This document shows, piece after piece, positions 42,333-51,201 of a stretch of DNA of 64,000 nt. Each line of letters opens with the position of its first letter. Positions within the stretch are counted from its first letter, which is position 1. The DNA comes from CBDDEC01 sp965226785. GTDB lineage: Bacteria > Chloroflexota > Dehalococcoidia > UBA2979. The position numbers and the translations under genes were made by a program. The stretch lies in the NCBI GenBank assembly GCA_965226785.1, contig CBDDEC010000003.1, forward strand, positions 248,001-312,000, given 5' to 3'. A model generated the notes under the pieces. It was not told the DNA's origin. It ran no database searches and was given only the letters and a program-made list of their open reading frames with translations.

Positions 42333-43697
42333 ATGGCGGCCGTGACTGCCACCCCCGAGGCCGACCTCCGCCGCTACATGGCCGCCGTGCAGGCGCTCCT
42401 GGAGCGTGGCGGCTACGAGCGCTCGGGCCGCTCGGAGGAGGCAAAGCGCTGGAGCCTCGACCACATCCGCTCATACCTCGACGCGACGGGATCGCCCGAG
42501 GTACGCGCCACGGTTCACATCGCGGGCACGAAGGGCAAGGGCTCGACGGCCACGATGGTCGAGTCGATCCTGCGCCACGCCGGCGCCCACACGCTGCTCG
42601 AGACGTCCCCCGACCTGCACCGCGCCCGCGAGCGGATCGCCATCGATGGCGAGCCCATCGGCGAGGCTGCGTTCGCGGCCCTCGCCGAGCGCCTGCTGGC
42701 GGACAAGGGAAGCGAGGGCTGGTCCTACTTCGAGCTGTTGACCATGATGGGCTGGCTCGCCGCCGCCGAGGCGGGCTGCGACTGGCAGGTGCTCGAGGTC
42801 GGCCTCGGTGGCAGGCTCGACACCACCAACGCGGTACGCGCGAAGGCCGTCGCCGTCGTCACGCCCATCGACCTCGAGCACACCGCGATCCTCGGCGAGA
42901 CGATCGCAGAGATCGCGGGCGAAAAAGCGGCGATCGTCGAGGGTGCTACGCACGCGGTCGCCGCACCGATGCGCGCCTCGGCGCTCGATGTCGTGCGCGC
43001 GGCCGCCGAGACGGCGGGAGTGGCACTGCACGAGGTGGCGGAGGAGACAGCGCTGCGCGCCCGCCCGAGGGCCCTCGAGGGCCAGTCGCTCGACCTGCAG
43101 ACGCCACTGCGGACCTACCGGCAACTGAAGGTGCCGTTGATCGGGCCCCACCAGGCCGAGAATGCAGCGGCAGCCGTCCTTGCGGCCGAGCTGGCATGGC
43201 AGACGCAGGGCGCAGAGCTGCCGGAAGCGGCGGTCCGCGAGGGCCTCGAACGGGTGAGGCTGCACGGGCGGCTCGAGGTCGTGCGGCAGCAGCCGCTCGT
43301 GATCGTCGATGGCGCGCACACACCGCTGGCGGTGCGACGCATCCGCGAGGCGATGGCGCAACTCGCCCTGCCGCGTCACCGCATCACCGTCCTCGGCGTG
43401 CTCGACGGCAAGAACCTCGAGGGCCTCGCTGCAGCACTCGTCGACGAGGGTGACGAGGTGATCGTGGCCGCGCCGAGGAACCAGCGAGCGGCCGAGGCGC
43501 GAGACGTGGCTCGGGCGCTGCGGGAGCGTGGCGCGCTGGCGCAGCTCGCGGCGGACATCCCGACGGCGGTCGAACGAGCGATCGAGCAGGTCGGTGAGCG
43601 TGGGCTGGTCCTCGTCACCGGCTCGCTCACCACCGTAGCGGAGGCGCGGGCAGCGCTGCTGGGTGTGACCGACGACACTGAGCTCGGCGCACGTTAA
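42333..43697 (+). CDS. folC: folylpolyglutamate/dihydrofolate synthase FolC
   Basis: 454 residues, Mur-ligase fold. The P-loop IAGTKGKGSTATMVESIL (near 62), HLY-type motif TSPDLHRARERIAIDGEPI, EVGLGGRLDTTNAV and ILGETIAEIAGEKAAIV are FolC-specific, and VIVDGAHTP opens the C-terminal Rossmann domain. It adds glutamate to reduced folates. The ATG is not preceded by a good ribosome-binding site; an internal GTG four codons on is possible. Confidence 0.94.
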   Translation: MAAVTATPEADLRRYMAAVQALLERGGYERSGRSEEAKRWSLDHIRSYLDATGSPEVRATVHIAGTKGKGSTATMVESILRHAGAHTLLETSPDLHRARERIAIDGEPIGEAAFAALAERLLADKGSEGWSYFELLTMMGWLAAAEAGCDWQVLEVGLGGRLDTTNAVRAKAVAVVTPIDLEHTAILGETIAEIAGEKAAIVEGATHAVAAPMRASALDVVRAAAETAGVALHEVAEETALRARPRALEGQSLDLQTPLRTYRQLKVPLIGPHQAENAAAAVLAAELAWQTQGAELPEAAVREGLERVRLHGRLEVVRQQPLVIVDGAHTPLAVRRIREAMAQLALPRHRITVLGVLDGKNLEGLAAALVDEGDEVIVAAPRNQRAAEARDVARALRERGALAQLAADIPTAVERAIEQVGERGLVLVTGSLTTVAEARAALLGVTDDTELGAR

Positions 43698-43782
43698 CGG
43701 CGATTCGTCGCCCGCAGGCGCTAAGATTGACCGGGAACGACCCAGCACGCGCCAGCGCTCTAGCGGGGGAAGGGGCGGACGG

Positions 43783-45039
43783 ATGGCGGCGGGCCAACGT
43801 CGACGTGTCGTGATCACCGGCCAGGGCGTGATCACGCCCATGGGGAACTCCGTCGAGGAGTTCTGGGCCAACGCCGTCGCCGGCAAGTCGGGCATCGGCC
43901 CGCTCACGCAGATCGACCCCACTGGTTATCCGTGTCGCATCGCGGGCCAGGTCGAAGACTTCGAGCCCATGGATTACATGGACCGCAAGGTCAGCCGCCG
44001 CATGGCGCGCTTCTCGCAGTTCGCCGTCGCCTGCGCTCGCCAGGCCATCGACGACGCCGACCTCGACTCCGAGTCCGTCGACCGCGAACGCTTCGGGGTG
44101 CTGATCGGCAACGGCGGCGGTGGGCTGCCGCTGACCGAGAACGCCGTCCACGTCATGGACCGTCGAGGCGGCATGAAGGTCGACCCGCTCTTCCTCGCGA
44201 AGATGCTGCCGAACATGGCCGCCGCCAACGTCACCATCCAGCTCGGCGCGCTCGGCTACACGAACACCGTCTCGATTGCCTGCGCCGCCGGCACGCAGGC
44301 AATCGGCGACGCGGTGGAGGTGATTCGCCGCGGCGCGGCCGACGTGATGCTCGCCGGTGGCACCGAGGCCGGCATCTCCGAGATCGGGCTGGCCGGCTTC
44401 TCCTCGATGCGGGCGCTCGCTTCGAGTCACAACGACGACCCGGCGAAGGCGTCTCGCCCGTTCGACCGCGACCGCGACGGCTTCGCGCCGTCCGAGGGCG
44501 CGGGCCTGCTGCTCATCGAGGAGCTCGAGCACGCGCTCGCGCGGGGCGCGCGGCCGTACGTCGAGGTGCTCGGCTACGGCGTCTCGGCGGACGCGGCCTA
44601 CCTGGTCGCGCCGTCCGACGACGGCGCCGGCGCGGCGCGGGCCATGGCCGCGGCCCTGGACGATGCGGATGTAACGCCCGAGGAGATCGACTACATCTCG
44701 GCGCACGCAACGGCGACCGAGGTGGGTGACGTGGCTGAAACACAGGCGATCAAAACGGTGTTTGGCGAGCGCGCCTACCACACGCCGATCTCAGCGATGA
44801 AGTCGCAGATCGGCCACCTGCTGGGCGGTTCCGGCGGTGTCGAAACCGTGGCGGCCGTGCAGACGATCCGCACCGGTGAGATCGCGCCAACCGCGAACCT
44901 GGAGCACCCGGGCGAAGACTGCGACCTCGACTACGTCCCGATCGAGTCGCGTCGGGCCGATGTGCGGACGGTGCTCAAGAACTCGTTCGGCTTCGGCGGG
45001 CAGAACGCCGTCCTCGTGCTGCGTGCGTTCGAGGGCTAG
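43783..45039 (+). CDS. fabF: beta-ketoacyl-ACP synthase II
   Basis: 418 residues, thiolase fold. RRRVVITGQGVITPMGN opens the protein. The catalytic triad is Cys167 (SIACAAGTQ), His308 (SAHATAT) and His345 (QIGHLLGGSGG). It condenses malonyl-ACP with acyl-ACP in fatty-acid elongation. No acpP or other fab gene is adjacent, and a strong terminator follows, so it is probably monocistronic. RBS GGGGAAGGGG precedes the ATG by a few bases. Confidence 0.95.
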   Translation: MAAGQRRRVVITGQGVITPMGNSVEEFWANAVAGKSGIGPLTQIDPTGYPCRIAGQVEDFEPMDYMDRKVSRRMARFSQFAVACARQAIDDADLDSESVDRERFGVLIGNGGGGLPLTENAVHVMDRRGGMKVDPLFLAKMLPNMAAANVTIQLGALGYTNTVSIACAAGTQAIGDAVEVIRRGAADVMLAGGTEAGISEIGLAGFSSMRALASSHNDDPAKASRPFDRDRDGFAPSEGAGLLLIEELEHALARGARPYVEVLGYGVSADAAYLVAPSDDGAGAARAMAAALDDADVTPEEIDYISAHATATEVGDVAETQAIKTVFGERAYHTPISAMKSQIGHLLGGSGGVETVAAVQTIRTGEIAPTANLEHPGEDCDLDYVPIESRRADVRTVLKNSFGFGGQNAVLVLRAFEG

Positions 45040-45061
45040 CGGGAGCGCGGTGAACCTCCGC

Positions 45062-45087
45062 ACCGAACATTGAGACCGAACATTGAG
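45062..45087. repeat. 13-bp tandem duplication
   Basis: ACCGAACATTGAG occurs twice head-to-tail immediately before the terminator stem. The unit is short and AT-richer than the surroundings; probably a local slippage product. Confidence 0.7.
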
Positions 45088-45111
45088 AAGGCCCGGCGTC
45101 TGCCGGGCCTT
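45088..45111. terminator. bidirectional terminator between fabF and the SWIM gene
   Basis: Ten-bp stem AAGGCCCGGC/GCCGGGCCTT with loop GTCT. The A and T ends give U runs in either direction, fitting the convergent genes on both sides. Confidence 0.75.
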
Positions 45112-45154
45112 CGTCGTGGGTCACGCCGCCAGCGCGCTGGCGGCTGCGGGTCGG

Positions 45155-45397
45155 TCAGGCGCTCGCGCCGACCGGCACCATGCCATCGAGCATCACCTCG
45201 AGTGCCATTGTATGAGCGCACTCCTGGTGGTGATCAAAGAAGTCGCAGTTGCAGCGCCAGCCGTCGTCGTTCAGTCGGACCTCGTGGTCGCTGTTGTTGC
45301 CGCGCACCGTCACGCTGAGAGTGCTAAAGCGGAACCGGTCGTGCTCCTCCGCGTAGCGGTGCGCCTTCTCGATCTTGCCGATCATGCCCGAGTTCAT
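45155..45397 (-). CDS. small SWIM-type zinc-finger protein
   Basis: 80 residues. The ligand pattern WRCNCDFFDHHQECAHTMAL is the SWIM zinc finger (CxC, then CxH), usually a DNA- or protein-binding module in larger ATPases. Here it stands alone after a short beta hairpin (FRFSTLSVTVRGNNSDHEVR). A strong AGGAGGGG site precedes the ATG. Confidence 0.75.
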   Translation of the reverse strand: MNSGMIGKIEKAHRYAEEHDRFRFSTLSVTVRGNNSDHEVRLNDDGWRCNCDFFDHHQECAHTMALEVMLDGMVPVGASA

Positions 45398-45581
45398 TTC
45401 CCCTCCTGGCTCTTCTGCGACCTCAGCCGGCGGTGGCGGAACGTCACAGAAACAACAAACGCCACGGCATGCCGCGGCGCGTTCTCAGGATTGCCCGATG
45501 AGGTCAATCATGCTGGAAACTCCAGTCCTGTATCCCTCCTCCGCACCATAGGGATCGGCGTCGAGGATCGTCAAACCCGGC

Positions 45582-46155
45582 CTAAGGCGACCGCCGGGGG
45601 TACCGAGCCAGCACCTCGTACCGGGCGTTCCGCCCGAGGTGCGATCGCACCAGCGCGACCTCGCGCGCCACGAATGGAACGCTCGCCGGCGTCTCGGTCG
45701 CGGCGACCGCGTCGCTGATCGCGCGTCGCTGGCTCGACGTGGCCTGCCGCGCGACGCGGGCGAAGGTCACATGCGGACGCAGCGGCCGGTCGTGACCTTC
45801 GCCCGGCCGCCACCACCGCGCGCTCAACCGCGTCGTGGAGCGAGGCGAGGCGATCGAGGTCGCCAGCCAGGCCGAACCACAGCACCGTGGGCCGGCTGCG
45901 GCCGCCGAACTGGCCCACGCCCGCCAGCTCGAGTGGCACCCGGACGCTCGCCACCTCTTGCGCGAGCTGGTCGCGCAGGTCTGGTAGCACCGCCTCGTCG
46001 ACGTCGCCGAGAAACCGCAGGGTGAGGTGGAGACGCTCGGTCGCGGTAAAGCGCAGCCGGGCGTCGTCGCCCAGCGCGGCTACGAGATGCTCGCCGATCC
46101 GCCGCGCCTCCTCGCGCCAGGCGTCGGGCAGCTCGATCGCGACGAAGAGGCGCAC
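45582..46155 (-). pseudogene. thpR: RNA 2',3'-cyclic phosphodiesterase (ThpR/LigT), frameshifted
   Basis: The first HxTx motif (HLTLRFLGDVDE) is in one frame from the GTG at 46155. The second (RPLRPHVTFARVAR) is in another frame that continues to 45582. Removing one G in the GGG at 45804-45802 joins them into a normal two-motif enzyme of about 190 residues. It belongs to the 2H phosphoesterase superfamily. Either a recent frameshift or a sequencing indel. The start is 5 bp from the amidohydrolase stop. Confidence 0.75.
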
Positions 46156-46159
46156 GACG

Positions 46160-46945
46160 CTAGAGGCCCAGCAGCCGCGCCGCGTTGCCACCGAGGACAG
46201 CGTCGCGATCGGCCGGGGACGCCTCGGCGAGCGCCGCCCGTGCCTCCTCCAGGTCGCGCGACTGCTCGCGCAGCGGGAAGTCAGAACCCCAGGCGATAGC
46301 GCTGGCGCCGACCAGATCGAGCGCGACGCGGAAGACCGAGGCGTCGTAGAGGTAGGCCGAGATGGCAGTATCGAAGATCAGGCGCCCATCGTCGATCGCC
46401 GCGCGCACCTCGGGCATCAGGCCGTAGAACGGGAAGCCGCCGCCCCAATGGGCAGCGATCACCGGGGCCGACGCGTCATCGCTTTCGCGCGACTCAACGA
46501 GGCGCCACAGTTCGCCCGGGGTGAGCCCGCCGGACTTGCCGGGATAGGCGTGGCCGACCTCCTCCGAGCAATGCACCAACAGTGGCGTGCCCGCACCGCC
46601 GAGGACCGTGGGGTCCGTTTCGCGCACCTCGCCGATACCGGCTGCGCCGTCTGGAGCCGCGAGGCTGGGGACGAACGGCAGGATGCGGCCGGGGTGTGCG
46701 GCCGCGGCGTCCAGGAGGTAGGCCGTGTGCTCCTCGGCGAGCGCGCTCGACGACCACCAGAACCCGGCCGCGACCGAGGCATCGACGGTCGCAGCGTCCA
46801 TCGAGCGGAGCAGGTCCTCGGCGGTAGCCATCCGCGCCCGCGGGTCGGCGTAGAGCTCCGCGAAGCTCGCCTCGATCGAGGCGAGCTCCGCGCGCCGCTC
46901 GATCATCGCCGCCGGGAAGATGTGCGTGTGGATGTCGACGATCAT
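46160..46945 (-). CDS. amidohydrolase-family (TIM-barrel) metal-dependent hydrolase
   Basis: 261 residues. It opens MIVDIHTHIFP with the HxH metal ligands; other conserved sites are PLLVHCSEEVGH, APVIAAHWGGGFPFYG and AIAWGSDFPLR (C-terminal Asp). The layout matches the ACMSD/amidohydrolase_2 group of decarboxylases and hydrolases. Substrate unknown. I start at the ATG at 46945. Upstream of thpR on the same strand. Confidence 0.85.
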   Translation of the reverse strand: MIVDIHTHIFPAAMIERRAELASIEASFAELYADPRARMATAEDLLRSMDAATVDASVAAGFWWSSSALAEEHTAYLLDAAAAHPGRILPFVPSLAAPDGAAGIGEVRETDPTVLGGAGTPLLVHCSEEVGHAYPGKSGGLTPGELWRLVESRESDDASAPVIAAHWGGGFPFYGLMPEVRAAIDDGRLIFDTAISAYLYDASVFRVALDLVGASAIAWGSDFPLREQSRDLEEARAALAEASPADRDAVLGGNAARLLGL

Positions 46946-47044
46946 GCCGCTGATCGTAACGGCGACGGCCCTCGACAGCCGTGCGGCGGTGCGGCCGCGG
47001 CCGTGGCGTGGCAAGATGCGAACGACGACGCACCGGAGGTGGCC

Positions 47045-48055
47045 ATGGTCGAGCGCAGGCAGTTCCCGCGGCAGTTCGACGATGAGTCGAAAGCAGCCTC
47101 GCGCAACGGCGACGCATCGACGCTCGCCGAGGAGCCGGCCGAGCCCGAGGAGGCGCCCGCGGACCTCCCGGAGGAGCTGCCGGAGAGCGCCATCCCGAAC
47201 ACCGTCGAGGAGCCGCCCGCGGAAGCGGAGCTGCCTCCCGGTCTCGCCGCCGCCGTGCGCGATGCCGAGACGCCACCGCCCACCGCCGAGGAGCGACGCC
47301 GCAGCGGCGACCCGCCGCCGGCGCCGGACCTCGACGAACTGCCGCGCCGCCTTGAGGCGTTGCTCTTCGTCGCCGATCATCCTGTGGACGAGGCGACTCT
47401 CTCGCAGGCGCTCTCAGTCGAGCGCCGGCAGCTGCGAGCCGCGCTCGACCGCCTCGGCGCTGCCCTGCGCGACGAGCGACGGGGCACGCGCCTGCAGCAA
47501 GGCCCCGATGGCATCCAGCTGGTCAGCGACCCCGATGCCGCCGAGTACATCGAGTACTTCCTCGGCCTGGAGGCTTCGCGCAAGCTGTCGAACGCCTCGC
47601 TGGAGACGCTGGCGATCGTCGCCTACCGGCAGCCGGTCACGCGCGGCGGCATCGACGCCGTACGAGGCGTCAACAGCGACGGCGCGGTAGCGACCCTCCG
47701 TGCGCGTGGGTTGATCCATGAGACGGGCCGCGCTCCAACACCAGGCCGGCCGCGCCTGTTCGGCACTACGCAGCGTTTCCTCGAGCACTTCGGCCTGGAA
47801 CGCGCCTCGGATCTTCCGCCGCTACCCGACGATGTCGACCTGCCGCCCCACGAGATCGGCGAGCAACTCGGCCTCGACGACACGGAGGTCGCAGCGCTGC
47901 TCGCGGCGGAAGCGGCCGCCGAAGAGACGCCAGCGGATGCGGAGGCTGAGATCACGGGCGAGATCGATGTACTTGCAGAGACGGCCGCCGCGCTGGCCGA
48001 AGAAGCCCCGGACGAGGCTGGCGAAGCCGAGCATGAGCCCTCCGGGGCCGTGTAA
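47045..48055 (+). CDS. scpB: segregation and condensation protein B
   Basis: 336 residues, longer than usual because of acidic low-complexity tails at both ends. The core (about 95-270) has two winged-helix domains: LEALLFVADHPVDEATLSQA, SNASLETLAIVAYRQPVTRG, GGIDAVRGVNSDGAVATLRA and FGTTQRFLEHFGL. ScpB binds ScpA in the SMC complex that condenses the chromosome after ParB loading. No scpA is directly upstream, which is unusual. RBS CGGAGGTGG. Confidence 0.92.
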   Translation: MVERRQFPRQFDDESKAASRNGDASTLAEEPAEPEEAPADLPEELPESAIPNTVEEPPAEAELPPGLAAAVRDAETPPPTAEERRRSGDPPPAPDLDELPRRLEALLFVADHPVDEATLSQALSVERRQLRAALDRLGAALRDERRGTRLQQGPDGIQLVSDPDAAEYIEYFLGLEASRKLSNASLETLAIVAYRQPVTRGGIDAVRGVNSDGAVATLRARGLIHETGRAPTPGRPRLFGTTQRFLEHFGLERASDLPPLPDDVDLPPHEIGEQLGLDDTEVAALLAAEAAAEETPADAEAEITGEIDVLAETAAALAEEAPDEAGEAEHEPSGAV

Positions 48056-48088
48056 ACGCGAGAGCGACCGGGATCGCGGAGGTCGCGA

Positions 48089-48397
48089 ATGGCGGCGATC
48101 GTCCTACTCGTCACGCTCCATCTCTTTGACCCCAGCAGCCTGAAGCAGAAGCGCGGCGTCGTGCGCCCACTCGTCGAGCGGCTGCGCCGACAGCTCTCGG
48201 TCAGCGTCGCCGAGGTCGGAATGCACGACGAGCTGCGCCGCTCGCAGATCGGCCTGGCGCTCGTCGCGCCCGATCTCGTGGCGGCCCGCCGGCTCCTCGA
48301 GGATGCGAAACGCGCGATCGACGACCAGCTGATCGGCCGCGGTGAGGTGATGGACGCGACGGTCGAGGAGCTGACGCTCGAGAGCGAGCTGCGCTAG
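48089..48397 (+). CDS. DUF503 (YlxP-like) protein
   Basis: 102 residues. LHLFDPSSLKQKRGVVRPLV, RLRRQLSVSVAEVGMHDELR and the C-terminal beta strand VEELTLESEL are typical. YlxP proteins form a ferredoxin-like fold and are often near ribosome maturation genes in Gram-positive bacteria; function is not settled. It follows scpB by 33 bp. Confidence 0.85.
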   Translation: MAAIVLLVTLHLFDPSSLKQKRGVVRPLVERLRRQLSVSVAEVGMHDELRRSQIGLALVAPDLVAARRLLEDAKRAIDDQLIGRGEVMDATVEELTLESELR

Positions 48398-48433
48398 CGG
48401 CCGGAGCGGTCTCGTGGTCGGGTGGTGGACGCA

Positions 48434-48466
48434 AAGAGGGCGCCCTACGGGGGAGGGCGCCCTCTT
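48434..48466 (+). terminator. rho-independent terminator after scpB-DUF503
   Basis: Thirteen-bp stem AAGAGGGCGCCCT/AGGGCGCCCTCTT with loop ACGGGGG. It has a 3' TT end, and also an A run on the other side. Confidence 0.75.
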
Positions 48467-48583
48467 GAATCGTCGTTCGGACCCTCCCGGAGGGAACCGC
48501 GGGGCTCGAACGGACGGACTAACGGCGGCGAGGCCGGTGCGGGGTGCTTGGCCTCGCCGGGTGGCCGATTTAGAGCGGCTGCT

Positions 48584-48718
48584 CTAGATCGGGATGCTGA
48601 AGTTGGTGGCGACGGTCGCGCGGTACTGCTCACGCAGATCGCGCTGCGACTCCGCGAAGGTGGGGACGTTCTGACGCCCGCTCCGGACAATCGCGCTGTA
48701 GTAGTGACGGACGCTCAT
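48584..48718 (-). CDS. 44-residue small protein of unknown function
   Basis: The frame encodes MSVRHYYSAIVRSG followed by RQNVPTFAESQRDL and REQYRATVATNFSIPI, a charged, mostly helical peptide. A strong ribosome-binding site (AGGAAGGA) lies seven bases before the ATG. A short stem TAGAGC/GCTCTA overlaps the stop region. A promoter with a consensus -35 lies about 240 bp upstream. It sits in a 640-bp region otherwise empty of genes. I find no family. Confidence 0.55.
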   Translation of the reverse strand: MSVRHYYSAIVRSGRQNVPTFAESQRDLREQYRATVATNFSIPI

Positions 48719-49040
48719 CAGTGGTTCCTTCCTGTGCAACCGAAGGCTCTCCCCTCGACCGCTCAGCTAGTTGTGACGTTCTGCACAAACTCGACATTAG
48801 GAGTATCGGCAGTGCGGTCCCTAGTGGCAAGTGAATGTGAGAACTTTCACGTTAAGTTTGTGCTAAACGCGTTATTCGTTCTCGTAACACTCTCGTGATG
48901 CCTGGGCGGCCGAATCGACGATACCCGGGTGGGGCATACCTGCCCTGCCTCGAGTTCGTGACTAGAGTAACAAAGACGAGTTACCTTGTCAACATTATCG
49001 AGAATGTTGTGAAGAGCCCGCCGAGCGCTTCGCTCCGGCG
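48719..49040. other. AT-richer non-coding region, probable long leader of the small ORF
   Basis: This 320-bp stretch has noticeably lower GC than the window. It contains an imperfect palindrome GTGAGAACTTTCAC near 48837-48850. It also contains the promoter and operator described at 48964-49009. Two longer frames cross it, on each strand, but neither has typical codon use or a ribosome-binding site. Confidence 0.5.
48964..49009 (-). promoter_or_regulatory. regulated promoter with inverted repeat
   Basis: On the minus strand TTGACA (48992-48987), a 17-bp spacer and TACTCT (48969-48964) form a promoter with a perfect -35. An inverted repeat CAACATT-N6-AATGTTG (48990-49009) overlaps the -35 box, suggesting repression. 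The transcript would run toward the 44-residue ORF. Confidence 0.5.
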
Positions 49041-50342
49041 TCAGGGCCGCCACCTCAAGGGTGTGCAGAGCAGGTCGTAAGGCAGCGCGCCGTCGATGCG
49101 TGCGGGGACCAGGTCGCCCGTCGCGTGCACGCCCTTGAGCAGCGCCAGGCCATCCACCTCGGGCGCGTCGCGCCAGGTGCGGCCCACCGAGATCGGCTCG
49201 CCATCCATCGTCTCGGTCGGCTCGAGCGATTCGACGAGAACATCGAACTCGCGGCCGATCTGGTCCCGCTGGTGCTCCAGCGAGATCCCCTGCGCCAGCT
49301 CCATCAGCCGCCCGAAGCGCTCGTCCTTGACCGCCTCGGGCACCTGACCGGCCTCAGCGGCGGCCGGCGTCCCTGACTGGGGCGAGTACGTGAAGGCGCC
49401 GAGGCGCTCGAAGCGCTGCTCCGCGACGAAGTCGAGGAGCTCCTCGAACTCAGCCTCGGTCTCGCCGGGGTAGCCAACGATGAACGTCGTGCGCATGACG
49501 CCGTCCGGCATGGCGGTACGCACGCGCTCGATGCTGCGCCGCGTGATGCGCAGCGGCGGCCGCTGCATGCGACGCAGCACGGCGTCCGATCCGTGCTGGA
49601 GTGGCATGTCGAGGTAGGGCACGACGTTCGGCAGCGCCGCGATCGTCTCCGCGAGGCGCTCCGTGACGCGCCCGGGATAGGCGTACATCAAGCGGATCCA
49701 CGGCACCTCCGGCACGGCTTCCGCGAGCGCCTCGAGCAGCGTCGCCAGTCCCTCCGGGTCGCCGTCGTCCTCGCCGTAGGCGGTGGAGTCCTGCGCGACG
49801 AGCACCAGCTCCTTTGCGCCGGCGGCGGCGTGCAGACGCGCCTCGGCAACCAGCTGGCGCACTGGCGATGACTGCATGCCCCCCTTGATTGTCGGGATGA
49901 TGCAGAAGGTGCAGGGCCGGTCGCAGCCGTCCGAGATCTTGAGGTAGGCGCTGGGTGCGCCGAGGTTCATCGGATCGGGCTGCGGGATGTCGAAGTGCTC
50001 GTCGGCCGGACCGAGCGCGGAGGCGACGGCGTCCCACTGCTCCGCACCGAAAGTCGCATCGACCGCCGGCACGGCATCGCGCACGCGGTCGGCTGCGATC
50101 TGTGTGAGGCAACCGACGACATAGAGCTGCTGGTCCTCGCGACGTGCGTCGTCGAGCGCCTGCACCGTCTCGATCGACTGCTCGATCGCGTCGTCGATGA
50201 AGCCACAGGTGTTGACGAGCAGCAGGTCCGCCTCGTCGGGGTCGAGCACGCCCACGTGCCGCCCGGCACGCAGCGCCTGCTCCAGGCGCATGGAGTCAAC
50301 GCTGTTCTTCGCGCACCCGAGCGTGACGAGGTGGTACTTCAC
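49041..50342 (-). CDS. rimO: ribosomal protein S12 methylthiotransferase RimO
   Basis: 433 residues. The UPF0004 domain (YHLVTLGCAKNSVDSMRLEQ, LLLVNTCGFIDDA) is followed by the radical-SAM triad in GCDRPCTFCIIPTIKGGMQS, and a C-terminal TRAM-like domain. The SLGCxKNxVDSE-like start and RGxxxS(R)P context fit RimO better than MiaB. It methylthiolates Asp in S12. No strong ribosome-binding site was seen. Confidence 0.92.
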   Translation of the reverse strand: MKYHLVTLGCAKNSVDSMRLEQALRAGRHVGVLDPDEADLLLVNTCGFIDDAIEQSIETVQALDDARREDQQLYVVGCLTQIAADRVRDAVPAVDATFGAEQWDAVASALGPADEHFDIPQPDPMNLGAPSAYLKISDGCDRPCTFCIIPTIKGGMQSSPVRQLVAEARLHAAAGAKELVLVAQDSTAYGEDDGDPEGLATLLEALAEAVPEVPWIRLMYAYPGRVTERLAETIAALPNVVPYLDMPLQHGSDAVLRRMQRPPLRITRRSIERVRTAMPDGVMRTTFIVGYPGETEAEFEELLDFVAEQRFERLGAFTYSPQSGTPAAAEAGQVPEAVKDERFGRLMELAQGISLEHQRDQIGREFDVLVESLEPTETMDGEPISVGRTWRDAPEVDGLALLKGVHATGDLVPARIDGALPYDLLCTPLRWRP

Positions 50343-50402
50343 CCCGACAGGCTAGACGGCCATGGTTCTGGCGTCACCGAACTTCCAACCGTCTCCGGGG
50401 CG

Positions 50403-51197
50403 CTACGGCGAGCCTTCGCCGGCCTGCGAGCCGTTCGAGACGAAGATCGTGACGATCGTGGTGTCCTCGAGCCCGGTGCCGGCGTCCGGGCTCTGGCGGA
50501 AGACTTCGCCGGACGGCACCTCGTCGTTGAAGTTCCCGAGGACGAGCCAGCGCACGCCGCGTGCGTCGAGATGCTCGATCACCGTCGAGCGGGCGACGCC
50601 GACGAAGTCGGGCACGATGCCGTCTGCGGTCTCAGGTACGACGGTGGCGCCGGCGTCGGCCGTGGTCGCGCCGTCGCCGGCAGGCGCACTGGCCGCCGGC
50701 GTGGCGGCCGAGTCGCCGCCGCCGCCCGGCAAGTCGATGCCGCTTCCGCCACCGAGGAGCGCACCGGCCGCGAGCACAAGCACGACGAGCGCGAGCCCAG
50801 CGCCAATGATCGCCAGCAGCGGACGGTTGATCTCGAGCATCGTGGAGGGCCTGCGGCGGAGGCCGGGCAGCGGCTCGAGCCCGCTCGGCGGCTGGAGCGT
50901 CTCGCTCATCTCGGCCACGGCCGCCTCCGGGTCGAGCCCCAGGAAGCGGGTGTACGAGCGCATGAAGCCACGGGCATAAACCGGCGCGGGGAGGACGTCG
51001 TAGTGCTCCTCCTCGAGGGCATGGAGGTAGAGGCTGTTGACGCGGATCGCGTTCTCAACGTCCTCCAAGGACTGGCCCAGCGTGACGCGACGATCACGCA
51101 AGCGTTGGCCGATGCCCGGGAGCGGCTCTCGGATAGGCGTCGTCCGAGCGGCGTCTTCACCCTGGTCAGAGGGGGGATCCTGTGCCGGCATGACCAT
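50403..51197 (-). CDS. RodZ-like HTH membrane protein with extracytoplasmic PASTA domain
   Basis: About 264 residues. The cytoplasmic HTH (GQRLRDRRVTLGQSLEDVEN, NSLYLHALEEEHYDVLPAPV, YARGFMRSYTRFLGLDP) matches RodZ/YmfM. One membrane helix (LLAIIGAGLALVVLVLAAGA) and a Gly/Ala-rich linker follow. A single PASTA domain ends the protein (VPDFVGVARSTVIEHLDARG, VFRQSPDAGTG). RodZ links MreB to the wall machinery, and PASTA binds peptidoglycan fragments or lipid II. I start at the ATG at 51197; an upstream frame extends into the ADH gene. Confidence 0.8.
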   Translation of the reverse strand: MVMPAQDPPSDQGEDAARTTPIREPLPGIGQRLRDRRVTLGQSLEDVENAIRVNSLYLHALEEEHYDVLPAPVYARGFMRSYTRFLGLDPEAAVAEMSETLQPPSGLEPLPGLRRRPSTMLEINRPLLAIIGAGLALVVLVLAAGALLGGGSGIDLPGGGGDSAATPAASAPAGDGATTADAGATVVPETADGIVPDFVGVARSTVIEHLDARGVRWLVLGNFNDEVPSGEVFRQSPDAGTGLEDTTIVTIFVSNGSQAGEGSP

Positions 51198-51201
51198 CGA
51201 C

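Noticed and set aside
48895..49080. Plus-strand frame of 61 codons in the low-GC gap
   Set aside because: No ribosome-binding site or family, overlaps the rimO 3' end and a well-supported opposite-strand promoter.
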